From NCBI GenBank assembly GCA_946628455.1, contig CAMOWP010000062.1, positions 1 to 9,982 on the forward strand: a stretch of DNA of 9,982 nucleotides, read 5' to 3'. Origin of the DNA: an uncultured Clostridia bacterium. Lineage in GTDB: Bacteria; Bacillota; Clostridia; Oscillospirales; Acutalibacteraceae. The notes under the pieces are model-generated. The model made no database searches. It saw nothing but the letters and a program-made list of their open reading frames with translations, and had not been told where the DNA came from. Position numbers and translations under genes: made by a program. Positions 1 to 6,489 of this stretch are shown in pieces; the first letter of the stretch is position 1; every line of letters starts with the position of its first letter.

Positions 1-58
1 CTGCCGAACGGTCAAAATTTTAAGCCGCCGTATCGGGCGAGCGCAAAAATTTTGGGTA

Positions 59-102
59 CTCCCCGATTAACGGGGAGATGTCACAAAGTGACAGAGGGGA
101 GC
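59..102. repeat. Hairpin-type intergenic repeat, copy A
   Basis: This is a compact element built from two adjacent perfect hairpins. CTCCCCG (59-65) pairs with CGGGGAG (71-77). TGTCAC (79-84) pairs with GTGACA (88-93) across an AAA loop. A further GGGGAG at 96-101 could compete for the first arm. The layout of a C-rich/G-rich hairpin, a two-base joint, a second hairpin and then a G-rich tail matches copy B at 166-231, although the bases differ. From general knowledge, such elements recur between genes in gut Clostridia. Family membership here is judged by eye only. Confidence 0.55.
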
Positions 103-113
103 GTCTGCGCTAG

Positions 114-149
114 CAACCGTTGGTCGAACTCGTTTGCGACCGCTGGTTG
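114..149. repeat. Long imperfect inverted repeat between the two hairpin elements
   Basis: CAACC (114-118) and GGTCG (122-126) pair with CGACC (137-141) and GGTTG (145-149). This gives a symmetric stem with a 3x3 internal loop (gtt/gct) and a 10-base apical loop. GTTTTGGG follows on the plus strand, which is too interrupted for a confident plus-strand terminator. It could be another repeat unit or a structured RNA element. No coding gene is visible here. Confidence 0.4.
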
Positions 150-158
150 GTTTTGGGC

Positions 159-187
159 AAAAAAAGCCTCCCTTGTGTAAAGGGAGG
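159..187 (-). terminator. Rho-independent terminator of the WYL/nuclease operon
   Basis: Read on the minus strand, an 8-bp perfect stem CCTCCCTT/AAGGGAGG with a 5-base loop is followed by one C and then seven T residues (the A run at 159-165 on the plus strand). It starts 30 bases after the stop codon of the last gene of the operon. The stem is also the first hairpin of repeat copy B, so a repeat appears to double as the operon terminator. Confidence 0.85.
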
Positions 188-231
188 TGCTGAGCGTATG
201 CGAAGCTCAGGGATTGTTACAACCCCTGAGC
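166..231. repeat. Hairpin-type intergenic repeat, copy B, overlapping a gene end
   Basis: CCTCCCTT (167-174) pairs perfectly with AAGGGAGG (180-187). GCTCAG (205-210) can pair either with CTGAGC (190-195) or, as GCTCAGGG (205-212), with CCCTGAGC (224-231), so two mutually exclusive hairpins are possible. The GGGATTGTTACAACCC core resembles widespread clostridial intergenic repeats known to me from general experience. The stop codon of the WYL gene on the minus strand (217-219) lies inside this unit, so the repeat probably supplies the last residues of that protein. Confidence 0.6.
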
Positions 232-1182
232 TACATCAGAATGCGGCTGAATTACCGTTGCACACGCGCCTAATTGCGTCTGCTTATTCAGCCTTTCTTT
301 TATCAACTTTATAAATCTTTCCGGCGAGGTAACCTTAACCTTTGCGCCGAATGAGATAATGCGGATTAAAATTTCCGTTTCATCGTCTCTGTCGTATTTC
401 AGCTTTATGCGGTAATGCATATTGTCTATCTTTTCCGCCTCCTTTTCAAGGTGGGAAAAATGAAGCATAAAGCGTTCAAGGCAGTTTCGCTCGTTAACAA
501 GCTCAACTGTCAGCTCGCGCGTTTTAGGCTCGGGCGGGCGATATTCCACGCTCGGATAATGCCCGAGGAGCTTAACCGCCTTAAGCCTTGAAAGGTTAAC
601 GGTAAGCGATTCGTTTGTGCCTCTGCCGTCGCAAATCACAATGAGCCTGAATTTATCGTCCTTTGAGGAATATTCAAGCCTGTACGGAATACACACGCGG
701 TAATTTCTACGCCCTCTGTGGCTCTTGAATTTTACGGTTATTCTTCTGTATTCGCGAAACGCCTGCAGAATAAGGCGGAAATTTTCAATATACTGCTCGC
801 TTTCGTAATCGTCGCCGTCGCTGTAGCGGTCAAAGTATTCGAGCCACTCCTGCCTGTAAAGCGGCTCAACGTCCTCCAGCCCTTTTGTTGAAGGGTTGAA
901 CAGCTTTATTCTCGGGTCGCTCAGAAGCGCCTTGAGCCACTGCTTCTGCAGCGTTGTAAGCGGCATGGTCGGCGGGGAGAGGAGCGGGGTTTCACCGTCT
1001 TTTGTGAGCAGCTTCCACTCCTGATTATTCAGCGCACGCGGAATATTGAGAACGCTTTCCCCGAACGCCTTTTTTTCGATTATTTCATTTATATCGTTTT
1101 CGCCGAGCCTGCCCTCGCAAGCTCTTGAAAGAACGTCGGCAACAACGTTGAAATAGCTTGAATAAATTTCATTAAACAGCAC
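217..1182 (-). CDS. WYL-domain protein, C-terminal member of a WYL pair
   Basis: This is a predicted cytoplasmic regulatory protein of about 321 residues. A WYL domain lies at about residues 140-210, with the R-rich strand RRITVKFKSHRGRR, then EYSSKDDKFRLIVI and NLSRLKAVKLL; a WCX-like C-terminal part follows. The N-terminal 100 residues (including PLTTLQKQWLKALLSDPRIKLF) show no obvious helix-turn-helix by eye, so DNA binding may depend on its partner. I prefer the GTG at 1182 over the GTG at 1191 because GGAGGTGA (1188-1195) then sits 5 bases upstream; the upstream GTG is inside that Shine-Dalgarno sequence. The gene overlaps the preceding WYL gene by 11 bases, indicating translational coupling. 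WYL domains sense ligands such as nucleotides or single-stranded DNA in known family members. The last roughly 20 residues look like an extension: the stop codon lies in an intergenic repeat. Confidence 0.88.
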   Translation of the reverse strand: MLFNEIYSSYFNVVADVLSRACEGRLGENDINEIIEKKAFGESVLNIPRALNNQEWKLLTKDGETPLLSPPTMPLTTLQKQWLKALLSDPRIKLFNPSTKGLEDVEPLYRQEWLEYFDRYSDGDDYESEQYIENFRLILQAFREYRRITVKFKSHRGRRNYRVCIPYRLEYSSKDDKFRLIVICDGRGTNESLTVNLSRLKAVKLLGHYPSVEYRPPEPKTRELTVELVNERNCLERFMLHFSHLEKEAEKIDNMHYRIKLKYDRDDETEILIRIISFGAKVKVTSPERFIKLIKERLNKQTQLGACATVIQPHSDVAQGL

Positions 1183-2413
1183 AGTCGTCACCTCCGTACA
1201 TTTTCACCATTTCGGCAAAATCGCCGTAGAAGGTGTCAACCACCGCCTGATTTGAGCACTCGAGCTTTTCAATTCTTCCCGTGAAGGTGCGCAGCCAGGG
1301 CAGCATTTCCATTGCGTCATAAACGTCCGCAACAAAGCGGTAACGGTGAGAGTCAACAGCGTCAAGCCTTCCGTAGCGGCGTTCGCGCTCAAGGCGGTTG
1401 ATTATGTATTCCTCGTTATCGTCAACGAAAACCGTCATTTCAATGTGGTCAAACTCCCGCCTGCTGCTTGTTGAAACGCCCCAGACGTTATGCTTAAATT
1501 TTTCAGCGTTTTCAAAATGCTTTTCATAATCGGGGTCAACGTCAATACTTTTTACCTTTTTAATGTTATCAAGCCTGAAAAACACCATACGCCTGAACTC
1601 ATAATGATAACCGAGCACGTAGCGCCTGCCGCTCTGAGTTGAGCAGTATATTTTGAGAGGCAGCAGCTTATGCACCCTCACATTATCCTGACGCGGAATA
1701 TAAATTGAAAGCTGAGTTGCCATGTGACTACGCATAGCTTCAAACAGCGCTTCAAGGATTTCGCTTTCAAGCGCGTGAAGAATGTAGTGGTGCTTAAAGG
1801 TAAAATCGCTGCTTTGGCTGTCATATTTATCAAGGATAAACGAGCCCACAACGCCGAGCGGGTCCTCCTCAGAGAAAAAGGCAACAGCCTCCCTCCAGGA
1901 GGCGAGCTCCACGCTGTCCCCGCTTCTTGAATAAATCAGGGTGCGCCCCTGCTTTCTGCTTTTAATCAGCCCGAGCTTTTCGTATTCCCTCAGCTTTTTC
2001 CTCAGCGTTGATTCGTCAATAACCTCAGCGCTTTCAAAGGCGGAAAGATAATCCTCAGATATGCTGTCAAGAAGCTCGCTTACGGTTTTTTCCTCTCCCT
2101 CAGCGAGAATATCAAGAATGTAAAAATGAAGATTTATATCGTTTTCCGTAAAGCTCTTCGCCTTAAACGCGCTGTAAAGCGGGTTGTGTGAAACGGCACG
2201 GGAATCAAGCGCTAAAAAAGTATTCTTACCGCCCGCGCTGTTGCGAAACTGCATATATTCCCCGAGCCAGCTTTCAATCCTTCTTCGCTCGTTATCGTAG
2301 CTCCTTGCGCTTTTAGCCGTATATTCACCCCTTGATTTAAAGCCGTAAACGTAAAACTGGCTTACATATTCGCGTATTTTGGCAAAGCTTTTAATCAGCT
2401 CGCTGTATGCCAT
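1172..2413 (-). CDS. WYL-domain transcriptional regulator with internal winged HTH
   Basis: This is a 413-residue cytoplasmic protein. An N-terminal helical region (1-90) precedes a winged-helix-like segment at about 95-165 (LHFYILDILAEGEE... TLRKKLREYEKLGLIKSRKQ). A WYL domain follows at about 210-292 (LPLKIYCSTQSGRRYVLGYH, then FFRLDNIKKVKSI), with a WCX-type C-terminal domain at about 310-405. It is longer than a standard WYL regulator of about 330 residues because of its N-terminal extension. GAGGTGA lies 4 bases before the ATG. The start is 33 bases after the nuclease gene stop, and the end overlaps the next WYL gene, so all three are probably one transcript. A tandem WYL pair recalls the actinobacterial PafB/PafC activators, which work together in the DNA damage response. 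That is an analogy and not an assignment. Confidence 0.9.
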   Translation of the reverse strand: MAYSELIKSFAKIREYVSQFYVYGFKSRGEYTAKSARSYDNERRRIESWLGEYMQFRNSAGGKNTFLALDSRAVSHNPLYSAFKAKSFTENDINLHFYILDILAEGEEKTVSELLDSISEDYLSAFESAEVIDESTLRKKLREYEKLGLIKSRKQGRTLIYSRSGDSVELASWREAVAFFSEEDPLGVVGSFILDKYDSQSSDFTFKHHYILHALESEILEALFEAMRSHMATQLSIYIPRQDNVRVHKLLPLKIYCSTQSGRRYVLGYHYEFRRMVFFRLDNIKKVKSIDVDPDYEKHFENAEKFKHNVWGVSTSSRREFDHIEMTVFVDDNEEYIINRLERERRYGRLDAVDSHRYRFVADVYDAMEMLPWLRTFTGRIEKLECSNQAVVDTFYGDFAEMVKMYGGDDCAV

Positions 2414-2446
2414 TTTCTCACCTCTTTTCCTTTTATTTCAGGCTTT

Positions 2447-3931
2447 TCAGCTTATGATTTCGTAAAGCCTGTCAACAATTTTTACCATTGCGAGGGTATC
2501 GAGCCCGCAGTAAGCAAGCAGGTTTTTCCGCGTTCTCTCAATCTCCTCGGGTGATTTTTTGTGAAGCTCGGCAAAGGCTGTGCTCGCCTCGCCGCCGTGA
2601 TGAATTTCATCAAGGTTGTGGTAATCAAGCTCAGGGTCATTCGGGCAGAGTGCGGGGAGAACGTACTTGATTGAATAGCTTCCCTGCATTTCCCTGCAGT
2701 AATAATCCCCGTTCTGAAACGGGACCATCAAATCCCTCATATTATCGTGGATATTCATAAGATGAGGTGCAAGGTCGGGATATTCGTCGGCAAGCTGCCT
2801 TATCACCATTTTTTCAAACTGCATATTGTAGGCAAGCGAGCAGACGTCCCTCGGAATATCCCTGCAAAGCTGCTCGGCAAGGGCGCGGCGAGTGTCCGTC
2901 CCCTCCTTGCCTAAATGCTCCCTGTGCTCGCATTCTCCGCACTTTTCGTGCTGAATATGAAGCGAATACTGAAACGGAATCTGCATATACGGGCTGATTC
3001 CGTCATACTCGGGAACGGCCTGCATATACGTTTCAAAATCAAGATAATAAAGCGGATATGTAAGCTCGCCGAGGCATTTTTCAATGCCTTTTCTGTTTAC
3101 AGTCGGCGGCTTGCCAAACGCCTCGGTTTCAACCTGCAGACGCTGCTTTTTGCTGAGCTTTGCGCTTGCGGCAGCCTCCTCAAAGGTGATTATTCCGTTA
3201 TCGTAAAGCTCGTATTTCTTCTTCCTTCCGAGCCTGCCTCTTATATCAAAAACGTTGGGAGACGGAAGGCTGCGCCTGCAATAGCTCTTGTATGCGCAGC
3301 TGTAGGGGCTTTCGCAGTGCATTCCGATACCGTACTCAGGCTCGAAATCATCAGCTATCGCAAGAAAACGCTCGATGCCGCGGATGTTACCCTCAACGTA
3401 TGGCAGACGCGCGGCAACGGCCTCAGTGCAGTCCTCAACAGTAAAAAGCTGTTTTAAATCGAGCTCGCCGCGGCGGACGTAAGAGCCGTTGAGATGCATA
3501 TTGTAAACGCCCGTTACGTTTATCCCGCATCTTCTCAGTACATAGCACTGGTAAGCCATATCGTCAAGGTAAACCTCCCTTACGCGCGTTGAGCTTTTGA
3601 CCTCAACAATATCCCAGCCGTATGCGTTTTTATGAAGAATATCAACGCTGCAAAAGTTGCCCTCAAAGCTGAAGCTCGCCTCGGCAATGTTCTCCTCGCC
3701 TGCGTTAAGGTATTCCTGCGTTTGGCTGAGCATTGAATCAAGCCCCCTGCCAAAATCAACAAGCGCATAGCTTCCGAAATACTGCCGCGCCAGGTCGCCT
3801 ACCTCGTTTCCCCGTTCGTATATCTCCTGCAGATTCAAATCCTCAACTGCCTCATCGGGCATAAACATATCCATCCACAGCATCTTCGGGCACTGCACCG
3901 CCCGCGTATATTTTGATTTACTTAAATACAT
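2447..3931 (-). CDS. DUF2779-type nuclease: Cas4-like PD-(D/E)XK domain plus DEDDy exonuclease domain
   Basis: This 494-residue protein carries two apparent nuclease modules. The N-terminal half (about 1-225) looks Cas4/RecB-like. It has E84, D97 and the E110-V-K112 core (VEVKSS), then Q128 (MAYQCY), and four cysteines placed as in Fe-S nucleases: C14 near the start and C206, C212 and C218 after the core. The C-terminal half (about 290-494, DUF2779) shows RNase H-fold exonuclease motifs: D298/E300 (YYLDFET), YNMQFE at 368-373 with Glu where Asp is usual, and YCGLD at 474-478, the YxxxD pattern of DEDDy enzymes. The likely role is DNA or RNA degradation; the substrate is unknown. AAGGAA is 8 bases before the ATG. 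It is flanked by WYL regulators in one operon, suggesting inducible expression. Family annotation is confident, biological role is not. Confidence 0.9.
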   Translation of the reverse strand: MYLSKSKYTRAVQCPKMLWMDMFMPDEAVEDLNLQEIYERGNEVGDLARQYFGSYALVDFGRGLDSMLSQTQEYLNAGEENIAEASFSFEGNFCSVDILHKNAYGWDIVEVKSSTRVREVYLDDMAYQCYVLRRCGINVTGVYNMHLNGSYVRRGELDLKQLFTVEDCTEAVAARLPYVEGNIRGIERFLAIADDFEPEYGIGMHCESPYSCAYKSYCRRSLPSPNVFDIRGRLGRKKKYELYDNGIITFEEAAASAKLSKKQRLQVETEAFGKPPTVNRKGIEKCLGELTYPLYYLDFETYMQAVPEYDGISPYMQIPFQYSLHIQHEKCGECEHREHLGKEGTDTRRALAEQLCRDIPRDVCSLAYNMQFEKMVIRQLADEYPDLAPHLMNIHDNMRDLMVPFQNGDYYCREMQGSYSIKYVLPALCPNDPELDYHNLDEIHHGGEASTAFAELHKKSPEEIERTRKNLLAYCGLDTLAMVKIVDRLYEIIS

Positions 3932-3966
3932 ATTATTTGTTCCTTATTCTGTTTTCATTTGTTGTT

Positions 3967-4026
3967 CTAAGAATTCCAGCTTGTAAACAATTCTTCTGAC
4001 TGCCGGGTTTTCGTCTTACTGCTCAT
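3967..4026 (-). CDS. Possible micro-gene overlapping the WYL stop codon (19 codons, or 27 if frameshift-corrected)
   Basis: An ATG at 4026 overlaps the TGA of the upstream WYL gene (ATGA) and has a near-ideal AAGGAG (4035-4040) 8 bases upstream. As read, it encodes MSSKTKTRQSEELFTSWNS and stops at 3967. If one G is restored beside 4015, the frame instead continues as MSSKDENPAVRRIVY and then KLEFLEQQMKTE. It would end at a TAA (3944-3946) that overlaps the AAGGAA site of the nuclease gene, giving a 27-residue charged, probably helical product with perfect operon-style spacing. I recognise no family. It may be a real small protein with a sequencing or natural frameshift, a coupling leader, or chance. 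Confidence 0.35.
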   Translation of the reverse strand: MSSKTKTRQSEELFTSWNS

Positions 4027-5087
4027 ACTAAATTCTCCTTATATCTCTGTGCGGCTTTGAGGAGGTTGTTTTTGCATTTTTCGGCGAGGTACTGCGGCTC
4101 GACGACGGTTACCTCGGTTGCAAACTGCATTGCAAAATGCTCCATATCAAGCTCCGCGAGCTGAACGGAAACGGTAACAGTTTTTTCTGTTTCGTCGCTG
4201 AGCTGAGCCTCGTCTCCGAACAAATCCATAATATCGTTAAGGATTACCTTTTCGGCAATGAATTTTGCCCTGATGATTTTATCCGAGAACATATAGATAT
4301 GCCTGTCAAGATGCTTTTTAAGGTCAAAGCCGTGCTCAAAGCCCGAAAGCGCCGTAACGGGCTTGGCGTCAGTTTCAAGCAGTTTTATATCCGAAATTCT
4401 GTCAAGACGGTAATTTGCCAAATCATCATATTTATCATAGTTGCAGATAAGGTAATACTTTCCGTTTTTTGCAACAATCTGATAAGGGTTGATTACATAC
4501 TCCCTGAGCGAGCCGTCCCTGGTTTTTCTGTGATGAAGCTTTTTGTCAGTGCCGTATTCATCGTAGAAAAACTTAACCTGCTTACCCTTGCTGATTGCCT
4601 CGTCAAGAATCTCAATTGTGTAAAAGAGGGCGTTAGTCTGCGCGCGCTTTCCGCCCATTGAGGAAACGTGCTTCATGCGCGTTTTGAAATAGATGTTTGA
4701 AAGCCCCTCGAGCTTTTCAATAAGGCGCTTTTTGTCACCCTTCGGAATATGGTCGGAAAAAATGATGGAATCAATAAGAAGCCTGAGCTCCGCGTCGCTG
4801 AAATCACGCTCAATGTAAAAGCCCGTCATCATACTGCTGTCCTTATAATCCCTGCTCTCTTTGTTGTAGGTTTTTCTTTCAACCTCGCTGTACTCAATAT
4901 CAAAATCAAGCTCAATAAGATTCATCAGGTTGCGCTTTACGGTTTTGCGGTCAAGGTTAATGTTGTAATCCCTTGCAAGGAGCTGCTGAATATCGTTTTG
5001 GGTCAGGGTGTGGTTAATGTCCGTATATCTGTTGAGAATTTCAAGAATACAGAGCATCGTTTTTTTCTTAGGCTGCTTTTCACTCAT
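4023..5087 (-). CDS. WYL-domain transcriptional regulator (HTH-WYL-WCX)
   Basis: This protein of about 354 residues has the classic WYL-regulator order. A winged HTH spans about 10-70 (LCILEILNRYTDINHTLT, then RKTVKRNLMNLIELDF). The WYL domain spans about 155-240 (GKQVKFFYDEYG, VINPYQIVAKNGKYYLI, NYRLDRISDIKLL), and a WCX-like dimerisation/effector region lies at about 265-345. Family members include BrxR/CapW repressors of defence systems and the PafBC activators; which type this is cannot be told. I choose the ATG at 5087 because GAGGTGA (5093-5099) lies 5 bases upstream; the GTG at 5096 falls inside that site. It is the first gene of the minus-strand operon, with a promoter and an inverted repeat immediately upstream, so autoregulation is plausible. 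The stop codon overlaps the start of a possible micro-gene. Confidence 0.93.
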   Translation of the reverse strand: MSEKQPKKKTMLCILEILNRYTDINHTLTQNDIQQLLARDYNINLDRKTVKRNLMNLIELDFDIEYSEVERKTYNKESRDYKDSSMMTGFYIERDFSDAELRLLIDSIIFSDHIPKGDKKRLIEKLEGLSNIYFKTRMKHVSSMGGKRAQTNALFYTIEILDEAISKGKQVKFFYDEYGTDKKLHHRKTRDGSLREYVINPYQIVAKNGKYYLICNYDKYDDLANYRLDRISDIKLLETDAKPVTALSGFEHGFDLKKHLDRHIYMFSDKIIRAKFIAEKVILNDIMDLFGDEAQLSDETEKTVTVSVQLAELDMEHFAMQFATEVTVVEPQYLAEKCKNNLLKAAQRYKENLV

Positions 5088-5105
5088 ATTTTTCACCTCG
5101 TCTAT

Positions 5106-5134
5106 ATCATAACTCTTACGTGCCGATATTACAA
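5106..5134 (-). promoter_or_regulatory. Sigma-A-like promoter of the WYL/nuclease operon
   Basis: On the minus strand, TTGTAA (5129-5134) and TATGAT (5106-5111) are separated by exactly 17 bases. Transcription would begin near 5099-5101, so the leader would be only about 12-14 bases and would barely contain the GAGGTGA ribosome binding site. The nine-base arm of an inverted repeat touches the -35 box. Confidence 0.7.
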
Positions 5135-5166
5135 TACCCTATGTGACATTTTTGCCGCATAGGGTA
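5135..5166. promoter_or_regulatory. Perfect 9-bp inverted repeat, candidate operator
   Basis: TACCCTATG (5135-5143) and CATAGGGTA (5158-5166) are perfect inverted copies separated by 14 bases, so the half-site centres are 23 bases apart, about two helical turns. The inner edge abuts the -35 box of the WYL operon, a typical position for a dimeric activator or repressor. The first gene, a WYL regulator, is the natural candidate ligand. An RNA hairpin role is less likely because the element is upstream of the predicted start site. On the other strand it is over 90 bases upstream of the HAD transcription start. Confidence 0.6.
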
Positions 5167-5235
5167 ATTTTCGGTACACCGCGTCCGGGAAAAAGCCCGA
5201 TTCTGACGTCAAATGGGGATTCTTTTTTAATATGC

Positions 5236-5264
5236 TTGAAAAACAAGGCTCAATCTGCTAAAAT
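5236..5264 (+). promoter_or_regulatory. Extended -10 promoter of the HAD phosphatase gene
   Basis: TTGAAA (5236-5241), a 17-base spacer and TAAAAT (5259-5264) with an extended -10 TGC at 5256-5258. A T-rich tract (5220-5231) directly upstream resembles an UP element. The start would be near 5271, leaving a leader of about 38 bases before the ATG at 5309. Confidence 0.75.
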
Positions 5265-5308
5265 ACTTATGTAAAAACATCAACAGAATTAAACAAAGGA
5301 GTGTTCTT

Positions 5309-6445
5309 ATGGAAAAGGAAAAGAATAAAACTCTCACCTGGAAAATAATTTCCGTAATTCTTGCAGTTGCCCTGCTCGGCGTTACGGCAGTTTATTTCAT
5401 CAATCCCAAAACAGTTGAAACAAAGGCTCCGTCATCCTCCTCCGCAGCAAGCAGCGAGGCTGAAGGCGAGACGCAAAGCAAGGACGCGCTTTCGCTCTGG
5501 AAAGACGACGCAGCCGCTAAAAAGGAGCTCACCGAATACGTTGAGGCTGTAACTAAGGAGGGCTCGGCGGATTTCATCCCCGTTGAAAACAGAATCGCTG
5601 TTTTTGACCTTGACGGAACTCTTGCCTGCGAGACCGACCCCGCGTATTTTGACCACTGCATTTTCTACCACAGAGTAATGGAGGACCCCGATTACAAGGA
5701 CAAGGCAAGCGATTTTGAAAAGCAGGTTGCCTCAGAGGTTAAAACCTTTATGGAAACGGGCGAATCAAGGCCCGATTCAATGGAGCGCCACGGCAAGGCG
5801 GTTGCCTCCGCATTTTCGGGAATGACCCCCGAGGAGTTTGAAAAATACGTAAGCGATTACGCAAAAACTCCCGCTGAGGGCTACGAAGGAATAACAAGAG
5901 CAGAGCAGTTTTACAAGCCGATGCTTGAGGTTGTTGATTATCTCACGCAGAACGATTTCACCGTTTACGTTGTAAGCGGAACTGACAGATTTATCGTAAG
6001 AGGTCTTGTTGCGGCGTCCCCGCTCAACCTCCCCAACAAGCAGCTTATCGGCTCGGACGTTACTCTTGTCGCTCCCGACCAGGGCAAAACCGACGGCCTT
6101 GATTACGAATTTGACGATAACGACCAGCTTGTTTTAGGCGGAACCTTCATCGTTAAAAACCTTGAAATGAACAAGGTAACCGTTATTCAGCAGGAAATCG
6201 GCGAGCAGCCTGTTCTCGCCTTCGGAAACAGCGGCAGCGATTTCAGCATGGCTCAGTACACAATCAACAATAATCAGTACAAGGCAAAGGCATTTATGCT
6301 CTGCTGCGACGATACCGAGCGCGAAAACGGCAACCCCGAAAAGGCGGCTAAGATGGTTGAATCCTGCAAGGAGAACGGCTTCACCGCAATTTCAATGAAG
6401 AATGACTGGAAAACGATTTACGGCGAAAACGTAAAGAAAAAATAA
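5309..6445 (+). CDS. Membrane-anchored HAD-family phosphatase (phosphoserine phosphatase-like)
   Basis: This 378-residue protein starts with a lysine-rich segment and one hydrophobic helix at about 11-31 without a lipobox cysteine. A Ser/Ala/Glu-rich linker (about 36-60) follows, then a globular domain, so it is probably a signal-anchored enzyme facing outside the membrane. HAD motifs are present in order: motif I VFDLDGT with nucleophile D100 and D102; motif II VVSGT with S223; a lysine candidate for motif III at K283 or K289; motif IV GNSGSD with D311. An insertion between motifs I and II provides a large helical cap. The substrate is unknown; HAD members of this subgroup hydrolyse phosphomonoesters. 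AAAGGAG lies 7 bases before the ATG. It has its own promoter and terminator, so it is monocistronic, divergent from the WYL operon. Confidence 0.88.
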   Translation: MEKEKNKTLTWKIISVILAVALLGVTAVYFINPKTVETKAPSSSSAASSEAEGETQSKDALSLWKDDAAAKKELTEYVEAVTKEGSADFIPVENRIAVFDLDGTLACETDPAYFDHCIFYHRVMEDPDYKDKASDFEKQVASEVKTFMETGESRPDSMERHGKAVASAFSGMTPEEFEKYVSDYAKTPAEGYEGITRAEQFYKPMLEVVDYLTQNDFTVYVVSGTDRFIVRGLVAASPLNLPNKQLIGSDVTLVAPDQGKTDGLDYEFDDNDQLVLGGTFIVKNLEMNKVTVIQQEIGEQPVLAFGNSGSDFSMAQYTINNNQYKAKAFMLCCDDTERENGNPEKAAKMVESCKENGFTAISMKNDWKTIYGENVKKK

Positions 6446-6457
6446 CGCGTTTATCAC

Positions 6458-6488
6458 GCGGGGAAGGGCTTTCCTTCCCCGCTTTTTT
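6458..6488 (+). terminator. Rho-independent terminator after the HAD gene
   Basis: A 10-bp perfect GC-rich stem, GCGGGGAAGG (6458-6467) with CCTTCCCCGC (6473-6482), has a 5-base loop and is followed directly by six T residues (6483-6488). It lies 12 bases after the stop codon and separates the HAD gene from the next gene. Confidence 0.95.
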
Positions 6489-6489
6489 A

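Noticed and set aside
13..54. CAAAATTTT (13-21) and AAAATTTTG (46-54) inverted arms
   Set aside because: AT-rich arms made of a self-complementary core arise easily by chance, and there is no T run or gene context to give them a role.
120..314. 64-codon plus-strand ORF across the repeat region
   Set aside because: It runs through hairpin repeats and the antisense of the WYL gene end, has no ribosome binding site, and its sequence resembles no protein.
2915..3457. 180-codon plus-strand ORF antisense to the nuclease gene
   Set aside because: The minus strand shows ordered nuclease motifs and good translation signals; the plus frame has neither.
4137..4661. 174-codon plus-strand ORF antisense to the first WYL gene
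   Set aside because: The opposite strand encodes a clear WYL regulator with family motifs; this frame is its shadow.
5186..5211. CGGG/CCCG mini-hairpin and the palindrome TGACGTCA upstream of the HAD promoter
   Set aside because: A 4-bp stem and a single 8-base palindrome are within chance for 200 bases of intergenic sequence, and neither is aligned with a promoter element.
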